64,000 nucleotides of DNA. Origin: Thalassotalea marina (lineage in GTDB: Bacteria; Pseudomonadota; Gammaproteobacteria; Enterobacterales; Alteromonadaceae). Of this stretch, positions 28,971 through 38,037 are shown piece by piece. How positions within the stretch are numbered: position 1 is the stretch's first letter; every line of letters begins with the position of its first letter. The stretch covers positions 248,001-312,000 of the forward strand of contig NZ_BNCK01000001.1 in the NCBI RefSeq assembly GCF_014656435.1. Direction: 5' to 3'. The notes below the pieces were generated by a model. That model was not told the origin of the DNA. It ran no database searches and saw only the letters and a program-made list of their open reading frames with translations. The position numbers were made by a program, and so were the translations under genes.

Positions 28971-30164
28971 ATGCATGATGAACAGAAAACAGGCAACTCG
29001 CTGATGAGAAAAATTCGCATGGGCATGGTTGGTGGTGGTAGTGGTGCATTTATTGGTGCACTTCATCGCATGGCCGCTGCACTTGATGGTGAAATAGAAC
29101 TAGTATGTGGTGCGTTTAGCTCTGATGCACAAAGAAGTAAAAGCTCGGGCCAAGCCATGTATTTACCTGCTGATCGCTGTTATGACAGTTATCAACAAAT
29201 GTTTGAGCAAGAATCACAACTAAGTGCTGATAAACGCATGGACTTCGTTGCCATCGTAACGCCTAACCATTTGCACTTTCCGGTTGCAAAAATGGCGATT
29301 GAATATGGTTTTCATGTGATGTCGGACAAACCGGCCACCTTTAACTTAAACGAAGCGATTGCGCTAAAAACACTGCTTGAAAATCATGATGTCCTCTATG
29401 GATTAACACATACCTATAATGGTTATCCAATGATCAAACAAGCTAAACATATGGTGGCTTGTGGTGAACTAGGTCAAATTCGCAAAGTCGTTGTTGAATA
29501 TTCTCAAGGTTGGTTGGCATCTAAAGCGGATGAAACCAGTAAACAAGCAAGTTGGCGTTTAGATCCTAAGTTATCTGGCATCAGTTGCTGTATGGGAGAT
29601 ATTGGCGTACATGCTGCTAATTTACTTGAATACGTTGCAGGACTAAACATTGAATACCTTTGTGCCGACTTAAATACCACAGTAGAAGATCGTCAGCTCG
29701 ATGACGACGGTACGGTTTTGTTAAAACTGACCAATGGCGCTAAAGGTGTATTAATGGCCAGCCAAATATGTATCGGTGAAGAAAACAACTTACGTCTTCG
29801 AATTTATGGCGAGAACAAGAGCATAGATTGGTCACAAATGGAGCCAAATACTTTGTGGCTTAGATCAAATAACCAACCAACACAAATGTTAAGGGCTGGC
29901 GTTGGTGACTTATGTTCTAGTGCTATGACTGCAATGCGCACGCCTGCTGGTCACCCCGAAGGATACATTGAAGCCTTTGCTAATTTATACCTGAACTTTG
30001 CCAAGCAAATTAGAGCATTTCACGCTGGTGAAGATAGTAGCAATGAAACACATGATGTACCGGGTATTGAACAGGCGATTCGTGGTATGGCATTTATTGA
30101 ACAAACGGTTATCGCAAGTAAGTCAAATACTAAGTGGCATGCGATGAACATCAGTGAAAGTTAA
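28971..30164 (+). CDS. Gfo/Idh/MocA family oxidoreductase
   Basis: 397 residues. The Rossmann fold starts MGMVGGGSGAFIGALHRMAA, and the EKP-equivalent motif is VMSDKPATFNLNEA. The C-terminal alpha/beta domain contains SGISCCMGDIGVHAANLLEYV, with the metal/substrate histidine. It is an NAD(P)-dependent sugar or inositol dehydrogenase of unknown substrate; relatives interconvert 3-keto sugars. It is the first gene of a six-gene operon (to 35721). The start may be ATG 29004; neither start has a clear ribosome-binding site. Confidence 0.87.
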   Translation: MHDEQKTGNSLMRKIRMGMVGGGSGAFIGALHRMAAALDGEIELVCGAFSSDAQRSKSSGQAMYLPADRCYDSYQQMFEQESQLSADKRMDFVAIVTPNHLHFPVAKMAIEYGFHVMSDKPATFNLNEAIALKTLLENHDVLYGLTHTYNGYPMIKQAKHMVACGELGQIRKVVVEYSQGWLASKADETSKQASWRLDPKLSGISCCMGDIGVHAANLLEYVAGLNIEYLCADLNTTVEDRQLDDDGTVLLKLTNGAKGVLMASQICIGEENNLRLRIYGENKSIDWSQMEPNTLWLRSNNQPTQMLRAGVGDLCSSAMTAMRTPAGHPEGYIEAFANLYLNFAKQIRAFHAGEDSSNETHDVPGIEQAIRGMAFIEQTVIASKSNTKWHAMNISES

Positions 30165-30176
30165 GAGGGATAAAAA

Positions 30177-31229
30177 ATGACACAATTTAAAGGGCCAGGC
30201 ATTTTTCTCGCACAGTTTTGCCAAGATGAAGCGCCTTACAACTCGCTCGCTGATATTTGCCAATGGGTCGCTAGTTTAGGCTACAAAGCGGTACAAATAC
30301 CGACATGGGATAAACGTTTATTTGACTTGGAAAAAGCATATAGCAGTGATGTTTATTGTGATGAAATTAAAGGCATAGTTAAAAGTGCAGGGCTGGAAAT
30401 CAGTGAGTTGTCTACACATTTACAAGGCCAACTTGTTGCCGTGCATCCCGCTTATAACGCTCAGTTTGATGGGTTTGCCGACGCGTCAGTTAAAAACAAT
30501 CCTCAAGCGCGCACGGAGTGGGCGATTGAGCAAGTTAAAATGGCCGCTAAAGTTAGCCAAAAACTTGGTTTAACTGCACATGCGACATTTTCTGGTGCGC
30601 TGTTATGGCAAACTGTTTATCCATGGCCACAGCGACCTGCAGGCTTAGTTGAAGAAGGTTTTGCTGAATTAGCCAAGCGCTGGTTACCTATTCTCGATGC
30701 GTTTGAAGATGCTGGTGTTGATGCTTGTTTTGAGCTTCATCCTGGTGAAGATTTACACGATGGGGTGACGTTTGAACGCTTTTTAGACGCGACAAATCAT
30801 CATAGCCGTGCCAATATCTTATATGACCCAAGTCACTTTGTATTACAACAGCTTGATTATTTGGCTTTTATTGATATTTATCATGAGCGCATTAAAGCAT
30901 TTCACGTGAAAGATGCTGAGTTTCGTGCCAATGGTAGAAGTGGTGTCTATGGGGGTTATCAAGACTGGCAAAATAGACCAGGCCGTTTTCGCTCGCTTGG
31001 TGATGGGCAAATCGATTTTAAACAAATCTTTAGCAAATTAACCCAGTATGGCTATCAAGGTTGGGCAGTGCTTGAATGGGAATGTTGTTTGAAACACCCT
31101 GAAGATGGCGCAAGAGAGGGGGCTCCATTTATTGCTAGCCACTTAATTAGAACACCAGAACATGCGTTTGACGATTTTGCATCCAGTGGTAAAGATGATG
31201 CATTAAATCGCCAAATTTTAGGGTTATAG
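30177..31229 (+). CDS. Sugar phosphate isomerase/epimerase-type TIM-barrel protein
   Basis: 350 residues, xylose-isomerase-like TIM barrel. Metal-binding positions are visible in CFELHPGEDLHDG, LYDPSHFVLQQLD, FHVKDAEF and WAVLEWECC. GAGGG precedes the ATG. Such proteins epimerise, isomerise or split keto-sugars in the cytoplasm. The neighbour upstream is a Gfo/Idh/MocA dehydrogenase (12-bp gap) and downstream a sugar-type transporter, so a shared catabolic route is likely. Confidence 0.87.
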   Translation: MTQFKGPGIFLAQFCQDEAPYNSLADICQWVASLGYKAVQIPTWDKRLFDLEKAYSSDVYCDEIKGIVKSAGLEISELSTHLQGQLVAVHPAYNAQFDGFADASVKNNPQARTEWAIEQVKMAAKVSQKLGLTAHATFSGALLWQTVYPWPQRPAGLVEEGFAELAKRWLPILDAFEDAGVDACFELHPGEDLHDGVTFERFLDATNHHSRANILYDPSHFVLQQLDYLAFIDIYHERIKAFHVKDAEFRANGRSGVYGGYQDWQNRPGRFRSLGDGQIDFKQIFSKLTQYGYQGWAVLEWECCLKHPEDGAREGAPFIASHLIRTPEHAFDDFASSGKDDALNRQILGL

Positions 31230-31238
31230 GAGTAATAA

Positions 31239-32447
31239 ATGACAACAATTAATAAAAATAAACTCTTTATTGCGAGTTGCTTAGCACTAACCGTTACGGC
31301 GATGACCTTTGCCATCAGAGCGGGAATATTAAGTCAATTGAGCCAAGATTTTGCATTATCAGATACTCAATTAGGCTGGATCAATGCTATGGCGTTTTTG
31401 GGTTTTCCAGTTGCAACCATGTTAGGTGGTCTACTGTATAACTACTTAGGCGCTAAAAAACTGATCATCATTGCATTGGTCGGGCATATCGTTGGCTTAA
31501 TACTAACGATTCAGGCCGGTGGTTTCTGGAGCTTGTTAATTTCTACTTTTTGTATTGGCTTTGCCAATGGTGCGGTAGAAGCTGGTTGTAATCCATTGAT
31601 TGCTGACATGTATCATAAAAACCAAACGACTATGCTTAACCGTTTCCACGTTTGGTTCCCTGGCGGCATTGTTATTGGCGCATTGTTATCTAAATTTATG
31701 ACAGATATGTCGATGGGGTGGCAATTACAAATTGCGATCATGTTATTGCCAACTATTGTCTACGGCTACCTGATTTTATCTCAACAGTTCCCTGAAACCG
31801 ACAATATTGAAACCTCCACCAGTAAAAACATTCGTGGTTTACTTTCACCGTTATTTTTATTCATGGCGTTTTGTATGACCTTAACGGCGACAAGTGAATT
31901 AGGCACACAACAATGGATTGAGCGTATTTTAGGAGCTTCGGGTGCTTCACCTATGTTGATCATGGCAATGATCACTGGCGTTATGGCTGTGGGGCGTTAT
32001 TTTGCTGGACCTTTAGTGCACAGGCTTAATCCTTCCGGGGTGTTATTTGCCTCAGCGATATTTACCGCTTTGGGTATTTTCTCCATGAGTATGGCAACAG
32101 GGCCAATGGTTTATGTATCGGCACTGATCTTCGCCATTGGTGTCACTTATTTCTGGCCCACCATGATAGGTTTTGTTGCAGAAAATATCCCGCAAACAGG
32201 GGCTTTAGGAATGTCTATTATGGGTGGAGTAGGTATGTTTGCTGTGAGTATGTGGAACCCTATTATTGGCCAGTGGATTGATGATGCACGCCAACAAGCA
32301 CTATTGGCCAATTCAGATCCACAAATGGCCGAGTTAGCTGCTGGTCAAGCTGCGTTAGCAAATCTAGCCTTGTTCCCAGTGGTGTTAATTGTCACCTTTG
32401 CTGTGCTTACTTGGTATATGAAGAACAAACACCAGCAGCCAACATAA
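31239..32447 (+). CDS. MFS transporter, sugar permease type
   Basis: 402 residues with twelve predicted membrane segments. It starts after AGGAG and contains LGAKKLIIIALVGHIVGL in the loop 2-3 region, and the acidic FANGAVEAGCNPL helix seen in fucose/hexose-permease-like proteins. It is encoded 9 bp after the isomerase gene and probably imports the product of the periplasmic oxidation system that follows. The substrate is not identifiable from sequence. Confidence 0.85.
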   Translation: MTTINKNKLFIASCLALTVTAMTFAIRAGILSQLSQDFALSDTQLGWINAMAFLGFPVATMLGGLLYNYLGAKKLIIIALVGHIVGLILTIQAGGFWSLLISTFCIGFANGAVEAGCNPLIADMYHKNQTTMLNRFHVWFPGGIVIGALLSKFMTDMSMGWQLQIAIMLLPTIVYGYLILSQQFPETDNIETSTSKNIRGLLSPLFLFMAFCMTLTATSELGTQQWIERILGASGASPMLIMAMITGVMAVGRYFAGPLVHRLNPSGVLFASAIFTALGIFSMSMATGPMVYVSALIFAIGVTYFWPTMIGFVAENIPQTGALGMSIMGGVGMFAVSMWNPIIGQWIDDARQQALLANSDPQMAELAAGQAALANLALFPVVLIVTFAVLTWYMKNKHQQPT

Positions 32448-32468
32448 ACGGGATTTTCTGGGGGGAAG

Positions 32469-33086
32469 ATGAAAAAACATATATTAGATACTGCCGTGAA
32501 TAAACGGCAGTTTATGCAAGGCTTAGCCGTGCTGATGGGAGCTGGTGTAAGCGCACAGTTAATGTCAGGTCAAGCTTTAGCCAGTGCACTAAGCTATCAA
32601 GCTGAAAGTGACAGTACCAATCAGGCATTAACACTGTTTACTGAAAAACAGATGCAATGTTTACATGATATTTGTGCACAAGTATTGCCACAAACAGATA
32701 CACCAAGTGCCGCCCAACTTGGCGTACATGGTTTTATCGACCATCAATTGAGTGTTTGTTTTAGTAAAGAACAACAGCAACAAGCTATTGCAATCGTTGA
32801 AAAAATAAAGCAAATGGCAATGTCACATTGGCAAAAAAGCTATGTTGAACTGACCGCAAAACAGCAAATACTATTGCTGCAACAAATAGAAGCACAACAA
32901 GCGGGCTTTGATGAGCAAGATGGTGCTGCATTTTCACTTTTGAAGTCGTTAATTGTTTATGGCTATTTCACTACTGAAATTGGTGCAACTCAGGTACTTG
33001 CATATCAAGCGGTGCCAGGTGGATTTAAGGGCTCGATTCCTTATGCATCGGTTGGTAAGTCTTATGGCTCTTTGGCTTACTATTAA
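32469..33086 (+). CDS. Gluconate 2-dehydrogenase subunit 3-like protein (Tat-exported)
   Basis: 205 residues. The N terminus NKRQFMQGLAVLMGAGVSA resembles a twin-arginine signal, though with Lys-Arg instead of Arg-Arg. The remainder fits the small gamma subunit family of membrane sugar dehydrogenases (FTEKQMQCLHDICAQVLPQT near the start of the mature part; VPGGFKGSIPYASVG near the end). These subunits chaperone and carry the GMC flavoprotein through Tat. The GMC gene follows after 11 bp, supporting a complex. Confidence 0.87.
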   Translation: MKKHILDTAVNKRQFMQGLAVLMGAGVSAQLMSGQALASALSYQAESDSTNQALTLFTEKQMQCLHDICAQVLPQTDTPSAAQLGVHGFIDHQLSVCFSKEQQQQAIAIVEKIKQMAMSHWQKSYVELTAKQQILLLQQIEAQQAGFDEQDGAAFSLLKSLIVYGYFTTEIGATQVLAYQAVPGGFKGSIPYASVGKSYGSLAYY

Positions 33087-33097
33087 GGGTGAATGTA

Positions 33098-34837
33098 ATG
33101 AACAAACAAGCTGATTTATATATTGAAGAGTCAAATGAAGTTTATGATGCACTAGTCGTTGGCTCAGGTGTTAGTGGCGGTTGGGCAGCAAAAGAGTTGT
33201 GTGAACGCGGCTTAAAAACGTTAATGCTAGAACGTGGGCGTGTCGTTGAACATCAAAAAGATTATCACACGGAAGGAAAGGGCGTTTGGCAATACCCAAA
33301 TCGCATGAAAGTAGATAATTTACTGTTAGAAGAACAGTATAAAATTCAACAGCAATGCTATGCATTTCATGATGGTACTAAACACTTTTTTGGGAATGAT
33401 AAAGACTTACCTTATTCAACAGAAGAAGGGACTAAATTTAGCTGGATCCGCGCTAATCAATTAGGTGGTAAATCATTATTGTGGCATCGTCAGTCGTATC
33501 GTTTTAGCAATTATGACTTTGAAGCCAATAAACTTGATGGTCATGGTAATGACTGGCCGATTCGCTACAAAGATATTGCGCCATGGTATTCTCATGTGGA
33601 AAAACATGCAGGTATTTCAGGTAACTACGATGGTTTGGACCAACTACCTGACAGTGAGTTTTTACCACCGTTTGATTTTACTAAACCAGAATTAAGTATT
33701 CAGAAAAAGTTTGCTGAACTTTTTCCTGATAGACCTATGGTAATGGGGCGAACCGCACACTTATCAAAGGCAACGGAACTTCATTTATCACAAGGGCGCG
33801 TAACGTGTCAGGCACGAAATGAGTGTCAAAAAGGTTGCTCTTTTGGCGCTTATTTTTCTACTCAAAGTTCTACGTTACCCGCAGCGGCTAAAACGGGTAA
33901 TTTGCACATAGCAGCTAACAGTGTTGTGCATAGTTTAATTTACGATGAGAGCAGCAAACGTGTTACAGGGGTTCGTGTTATCGACAATGAAACCCTTAAA
34001 CCACGAGAGTACTACGCAAAAATGGTATTTTTGTGTGCTTCTACCCTAGGTTCAACGCAGATCTTGCTAAATTCCACCTCAAAAAGTTTCCCAAATGGCT
34101 TGGCAAATAGCTCGGGCGTGTTAGGCCATTATTTAATGGATCATAACTACAATGCTGGAGCATTTGGTTTTGTTAAAGGCTTTGAAGATGAATTTTATTC
34201 AGGCAGACGTCCAACGGGTATTTACATTCCTAACTTTCAGTTTGAGCCTAAGCGATACAAAAAAGGATATCAGCGAGGCTACGCATTGGCCGGTGGTTCT
34301 GGCCGAGCAAACTGGCAGCAAATGTCTCGTGGCAAGGGCATAGGTGCTGACTTTAAACATCAGCTAACGCAAGCTGGTACGTGGTTTTTTAACCTGCAAG
34401 CACAAGGTGAGATGTTGCCTCGTTATGAAAATCAGGTCAGCTTACATCCGACGAAAAAAGATAAGTGGGGCATCCCACAACTACACATCAATTGCCAATG
34501 GTCTGATAATGAAAAGGCAATGATGGCTGATGCAGAGGCTACGGCAAAAGATATGTTGATTAAGGCGGGTTTAGAAAATGTTAGCAGTTACAACTCCATT
34601 GAAGGCGGGCCTCCAGGTCTTGCGATTCATGAAGTAGGTACGGCACGCATGGGGCACAACGCCAAAGACTCTGTGTTAAATCAATTTAACCAAAGTCATG
34701 ACATCGCCAATTTATTTGTTACCGATGGTTCAAGCTTCTGTTCATCCGCGGTTGTTAACCCGTCACTGACCTTTATGGCCTTGACGGCTAGAGCAGTCGA
34801 TTATGCCGTTAAAGAAATGAAAGCTGGCAGAATATAA
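33098..34837 (+). CDS. GMC-family FAD oxidoreductase (sugar/glycoside dehydrogenase)
   Basis: 579 residues from ATG 33098, with AAGGGTGA upstream; GTG 33089 is also in frame. The FAD-binding motif VVGSGVSGGWAAKELCERG is near the N terminus. A Cys-containing stretch ARNECQKGCSFGAYFSTQSS and the C-terminal GMC signature AIHEVGTARMGHN plus TDGSSFCSSAVVNPSLTFMAL follow. It has no signal of its own and probably rides through Tat with the preceding subunit. The pair resembles glucoside 3-dehydrogenase/gluconate 2-dehydrogenase. No cytochrome c subunit gene is adjacent. Confidence 0.88.
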   Translation: MNKQADLYIEESNEVYDALVVGSGVSGGWAAKELCERGLKTLMLERGRVVEHQKDYHTEGKGVWQYPNRMKVDNLLLEEQYKIQQQCYAFHDGTKHFFGNDKDLPYSTEEGTKFSWIRANQLGGKSLLWHRQSYRFSNYDFEANKLDGHGNDWPIRYKDIAPWYSHVEKHAGISGNYDGLDQLPDSEFLPPFDFTKPELSIQKKFAELFPDRPMVMGRTAHLSKATELHLSQGRVTCQARNECQKGCSFGAYFSTQSSTLPAAAKTGNLHIAANSVVHSLIYDESSKRVTGVRVIDNETLKPREYYAKMVFLCASTLGSTQILLNSTSKSFPNGLANSSGVLGHYLMDHNYNAGAFGFVKGFEDEFYSGRRPTGIYIPNFQFEPKRYKKGYQRGYALAGGSGRANWQQMSRGKGIGADFKHQLTQAGTWFFNLQAQGEMLPRYENQVSLHPTKKDKWGIPQLHINCQWSDNEKAMMADAEATAKDMLIKAGLENVSSYNSIEGGPPGLAIHEVGTARMGHNAKDSVLNQFNQSHDIANLFVTDGSSFCSSAVVNPSLTFMALTARAVDYAVKEMKAGRI

Positions 34838-34866
34838 CTATTTACCGAATTCAATTAGGAAAGATA

Positions 34867-35721
34867 ATGAAAAAATTACTTATGCCATTGTTAGGCTGCA
34901 TAACGCTATTAAGTGCCAATGCATATGCAGACAAAAGTGATAAAGCTATATTGCCAAAAATCAGTGTGCAACTTTGGTCTGTTAAGAATGACGTAAAAGA
35001 TGACTTTAAACCGACGTTGGCGCAGCTTGCGCAAATGGGGTTTGAAGGTGTTGAATTTGCGGGGGAATTTGGACCTTTTAAAACGCAACCTGAGCAACTT
35101 AAAAGCTACTTAAATTCGCTTGATCTTGAAGTGAGCGGTGCGCATATGGGCTTTGACCAACTGTCAGAAGAGAAATTCGACGCAACTGTCGCTTTTTATA
35201 AAGCCATTGGTACCACAATGTTAATTGTGCCATGGGATGAAAGAGCATGGCACCCAGAGGGCGTGAAAGAGGTAGTGGCTGAGTTAAACAAACTGGCTAA
35301 AAAGTTAAAGCCACATCATATGCGCATTGGTTTTCACAACCATGACCAAGAGTTTAACGACTTTCAAGGAACAACCTATTGGGATTATATTGCAAAAAAT
35401 ACTACGTCAGATGTTGTTTTGCAGCAAGATGTAGGTTGGACAACTTATGCCGGCAAAGACCCAATAGAGTACGTAAAGCGCTACCCAGGTAGAACATTAA
35501 CAACTCACTATAAAGTGAGACTTCCAGAGGGCACTGAAGGTAAACTACCGATTATTGGCAAAGATACCATCGATTGGTTGAATTTAACCAAAGCCAATAT
35601 TGCTGTAGGTGGTACATTATGGTTGGTGGTAGAACAAGAAGAATACCCCAATGGTTTGACACCATTGCAGGCAGTGGCGGAGTCTAAAAAAGGCTTAGAT
35701 AAGGTATTAAAGCAGTTATAA
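34867..35721 (+). CDS. Periplasmic sugar isomerase/epimerase-like TIM-barrel protein
   Basis: 284 residues with a signal peptide (cleavage near NAYADK, residue 22). The mature part is a xylose-isomerase-like barrel: ISVQLWSVKNDVKDDF at strand 1, GFEGVEFAGEFG at strand 2, IGFHNHDQEFND (metal ligands) and the C-terminal WLVVEQEEYP. Secreted members often accompany keto-sugar or glycoside utilisation genes. Last gene of the operon, 29 bp after the GMC gene, with AGGAAA upstream. Together with the GMC pair it suggests periplasmic oxidation then rearrangement of a sugar. Confidence 0.85.
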   Translation: MKKLLMPLLGCITLLSANAYADKSDKAILPKISVQLWSVKNDVKDDFKPTLAQLAQMGFEGVEFAGEFGPFKTQPEQLKSYLNSLDLEVSGAHMGFDQLSEEKFDATVAFYKAIGTTMLIVPWDERAWHPEGVKEVVAELNKLAKKLKPHHMRIGFHNHDQEFNDFQGTTYWDYIAKNTTSDVVLQQDVGWTTYAGKDPIEYVKRYPGRTLTTHYKVRLPEGTEGKLPIIGKDTIDWLNLTKANIAVGGTLWLVVEQEEYPNGLTPLQAVAESKKGLDKVLKQL

Positions 35722-35767
35722 CGTAATGCTAATAGTATGATTTATCCTGCAACGGGTTAAATTCTAG

Positions 35768-35796
35768 AGATAACTGAGAATGACACTCAGTTATCT
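35768..35796. terminator. Hairpin between the sugar operon and the FliB-like gene
   Basis: AGATAACTGAG (35768-35778) pairs perfectly with CTCAGTTATCT (35786-35796) over a 7-base loop, between convergent genes. No T-tract is present, so it may act with Rho or as a 3'-end stabiliser. Confidence 0.5.
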
Positions 35797-35833
35797 TAGC
35801 TAACCTAGTTGAGCATATATCAAGCTTTTATTG

Positions 35834-37099
35834 TCACTTTAACAATCCAAAAATGGCACCCGCACTTTGAGTACCAGTTGTTTCCAGCTGGTGTTCCATA
35901 TTTTCAATAAAATTTGCTTCGTGTTGCCGACGACGAGCATACGATTGAAATAGCAGTAACACTGAATCATCAGTTAAACGATTATCTTTTAAAGCCATTG
36001 CACTCAGATAGGCTTTTAAATTAAACAAGTCAACACAGAGTATTCGGAAAAATTGAAACGGTGTTTTTCCTGAACTATATAAAAATTGATTATGATAAAA
36101 GTAATACAATAAATAATTAGTTAGAACTTGCGGTTTGTTACTAAAATAATCATCTAAAATTGGCTTTGCTTCTTTTAGCATGTTGGCAAATATTTGGTTT
36201 TGCGCCGAATTCTCTTTCTCTGCCTTCATTCGTTGGTTAAATTGTTCAATAACCGCTTGCCTGCAAACATCAAAACGCTGGCCAGAGGTTGATAACGTTA
36301 AGTTCTCTATTGTATCGCCAAACATCGCGGTTTCTTGCTCAAGCTTTTTATCTTGATGAATAAAAACACGCCATTTTAATTCGTCATTGTTTGGTAGGTC
36401 GAGATACATTTTACTGAGTGAACCATCAGTAATCATTTCTTCTACAGTACTTATTAACTGTTCTAAACGAGCAGGCGTTTCAAGGTGCTGCTCAGATTGT
36501 TTCAACAACATACCGATCGAAAACAAACGTTCTTCTATAGAAATAGCGTCGAACAGTAATATATTAAAACAAGAATCTCGTAAAATCGGCATCCAAGCAG
36601 GTAGAGCATTATGTAAATAGCCGCCCAAAATATCATTACTAATTTTATGTTCAGGCTGTTGTACCGCTTCGAACATCATGGCTGAGTTATTAAATAAGAT
36701 ATTTTTTGCGGCACTAGGACACGACAGACTTAAGCTTGCTTCCACATGATCCCCAAACCAAAATAAGGCTCTAGGATAACTCTTGCAAATGTTTGATAGC
36801 GCTTGATGACCACTATGTTTGTGAATCTGACATAATTTGCTCTCGTCTAAAAAGGGGCAATTGCCGTCGGAAAGCATTTGTATACTCCCCCAGTTCTCAA
36901 GAGACTTTCGAGTTAATTTAAGATGTTCGTTGGCTAGATTTTTAATGACGATAACGTTACTTTTTTTTAAGTTTTTAAATGTTTTTTTATCGACATCAAC
37001 TGACCAGCTATGACAGCAATGATCTGGGCATTGGTCCGCTGCACACTCAAACTCTTTGTAAAAGGCAGGGGTAATAACATCAATGGGATTCGATTTCAT
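35834..37099 (-). CDS. FliB-like flagellin lysine-N-methylase family protein
   Basis: 421 residues from ATG 37099; further in-frame starts reach 37138, and none has a good ribosome-binding site. The N terminus has the cysteine cluster Cys19-x4-Cys24-x3-Cys28-Cys29 (FECAADQCPDHCCHSW), and later DGNCPFL and LCQIHK.SG.....NICKSYPR, the pattern of the FliB family that binds an iron-sulfur cluster. Family members methylate lysines of flagellin. No flagellar gene is in the window, so the target is unclear. Transcribed alone, convergent with the sugar operon. Confidence 0.8.
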   Translation of the reverse strand: MKSNPIDVITPAFYKEFECAADQCPDHCCHSWSVDVDKKTFKNLKKSNVIVIKNLANEHLKLTRKSLENWGSIQMLSDGNCPFLDESKLCQIHKHSGHQALSNICKSYPRALFWFGDHVEASLSLSCPSAAKNILFNNSAMMFEAVQQPEHKISNDILGGYLHNALPAWMPILRDSCFNILLFDAISIEERLFSIGMLLKQSEQHLETPARLEQLISTVEEMITDGSLSKMYLDLPNNDELKWRVFIHQDKKLEQETAMFGDTIENLTLSTSGQRFDVCRQAVIEQFNQRMKAEKENSAQNQIFANMLKEAKPILDDYFSNKPQVLTNYLLYYFYHNQFLYSSGKTPFQFFRILCVDLFNLKAYLSAMALKDNRLTDDSVLLLFQSYARRRQHEANFIENMEHQLETTGTQSAGAIFGLLK

Positions 37100-37530
37100 A
37101 GTGTCAACTTTTTGGGCTTGGTATAACATCATAAGCAAAAGTTAAACCAAAGTTAAACTACAAATTTAGCAAACATCGCTTAAATTCACGAAAGAAGGCT
37201 TTAATCTGTTTGATGTTGAGTCATGGGGAGCACTAACTTTCAAATAGCTGACAAAGTTCTAGTCTATTCGGTTTGACGTGGATGATAAAAATTTTCCGCT
37301 CGTATAGATTAGTCGCTTCACATTCCTTCCTGTTATCCGAAAATACAAATTTAGCCAAGCCTGTAACTTATTTGTGGCCAATAATGAGCAATTGAACGTT
37401 TGCTGACATATTTAATTTCACCAAATACAGCTTTAGTCGATTGACTTAATATGGCACAAAGCAACAGTCAGGTTTATTGAAGCTAGATAACGAAAAGTGA
37501 CAGGCGAAATTGTAGTTAACTCAATAAAGG
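37100..37530. other. Gene-free stretch
   Basis: About 430 bp between the FliB-like gene and the small protein gene at 37531. I see no convincing frame, hairpin or repeat. It may contain the promoter of the FliB-like gene near its left end. Confidence 0.5.
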
Positions 37531-37749
37531 TTAATCACCCGACTCTACCATGGCTTTAATTTTTCTCGCTTTTTCAAAATGGTCTAATTGATGAGTTTCA
37601 ATCCACCAACGTGCAGCCTCCATCAGCACTTCTGGCTGGTCATTCTTATTCTTAAAAAATGCATAAAAGGAAAGGCCGACATCTTGTCCTTTTTTCTCAA
37701 TTTTCTGCTCACATACTTCGATGATCTTTTTTCTAAGCGCTGCTCTCAA
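37531..37749 (-). CDS. Small conserved-looking protein, DUF6500-like
   Basis: 72 residues from TTG 37749, with AAGGA eight bases upstream. It is a soluble, helical, charged protein: RAALRKKIIEVCEQKIEKKG then DVGLSFYAFFKNKNDQPEVL and a tail rich in Lys/Glu. From memory it resembles a small domain-of-unknown-function family (DUF6500); I am not certain of the number. No signal or membrane segment. Single gene; role unknown. Confidence 0.6.
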   Translation of the reverse strand: MRAALRKKIIEVCEQKIEKKGQDVGLSFYAFFKNKNDQPEVLMEAARWWIETHQLDHFEKARKIKAMVESGD

Positions 37750-37996
37750 CCTGTTATTCCTTTATTGATTTAGCATCAAATTGCAAATGATGTAATTCTA
37801 TTTAGATAAATAAAATAGCGGAGCATATAGTATTGAGCTCACTATGACAAAAGCATTGCATAATCTTTTACTCTCCCCGAAGTTGTAACTTCAGAGTTAC
37901 TGATAACATTTAAAAAACAGGCTTAAGGGAACTCATTCAAAACCCTTTAAAGCGCAGGAATTACTAAAGGTGATTTAACTAATATAAATCTAGTGG

Positions 37997-38013
37997 TATA
38001 ATGTATACAATTT
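37997..38013 (+). promoter_or_regulatory. Candidate -10 element and overlapping palindromic operator
   Basis: TATAAT (37997-38002) is followed by TGTATACA (38002-38009), an 8-bp palindrome within AATGTATACAATT, at the expected transcription start of the DapA-family gene. TGTATACA-type sites are typical for GntR-family sugar-acid regulators. No clear -35 box is seen. Confidence 0.4.
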
Positions 38014-38037
38014 TGTTTGGTAATTAGAGAAATTAAG

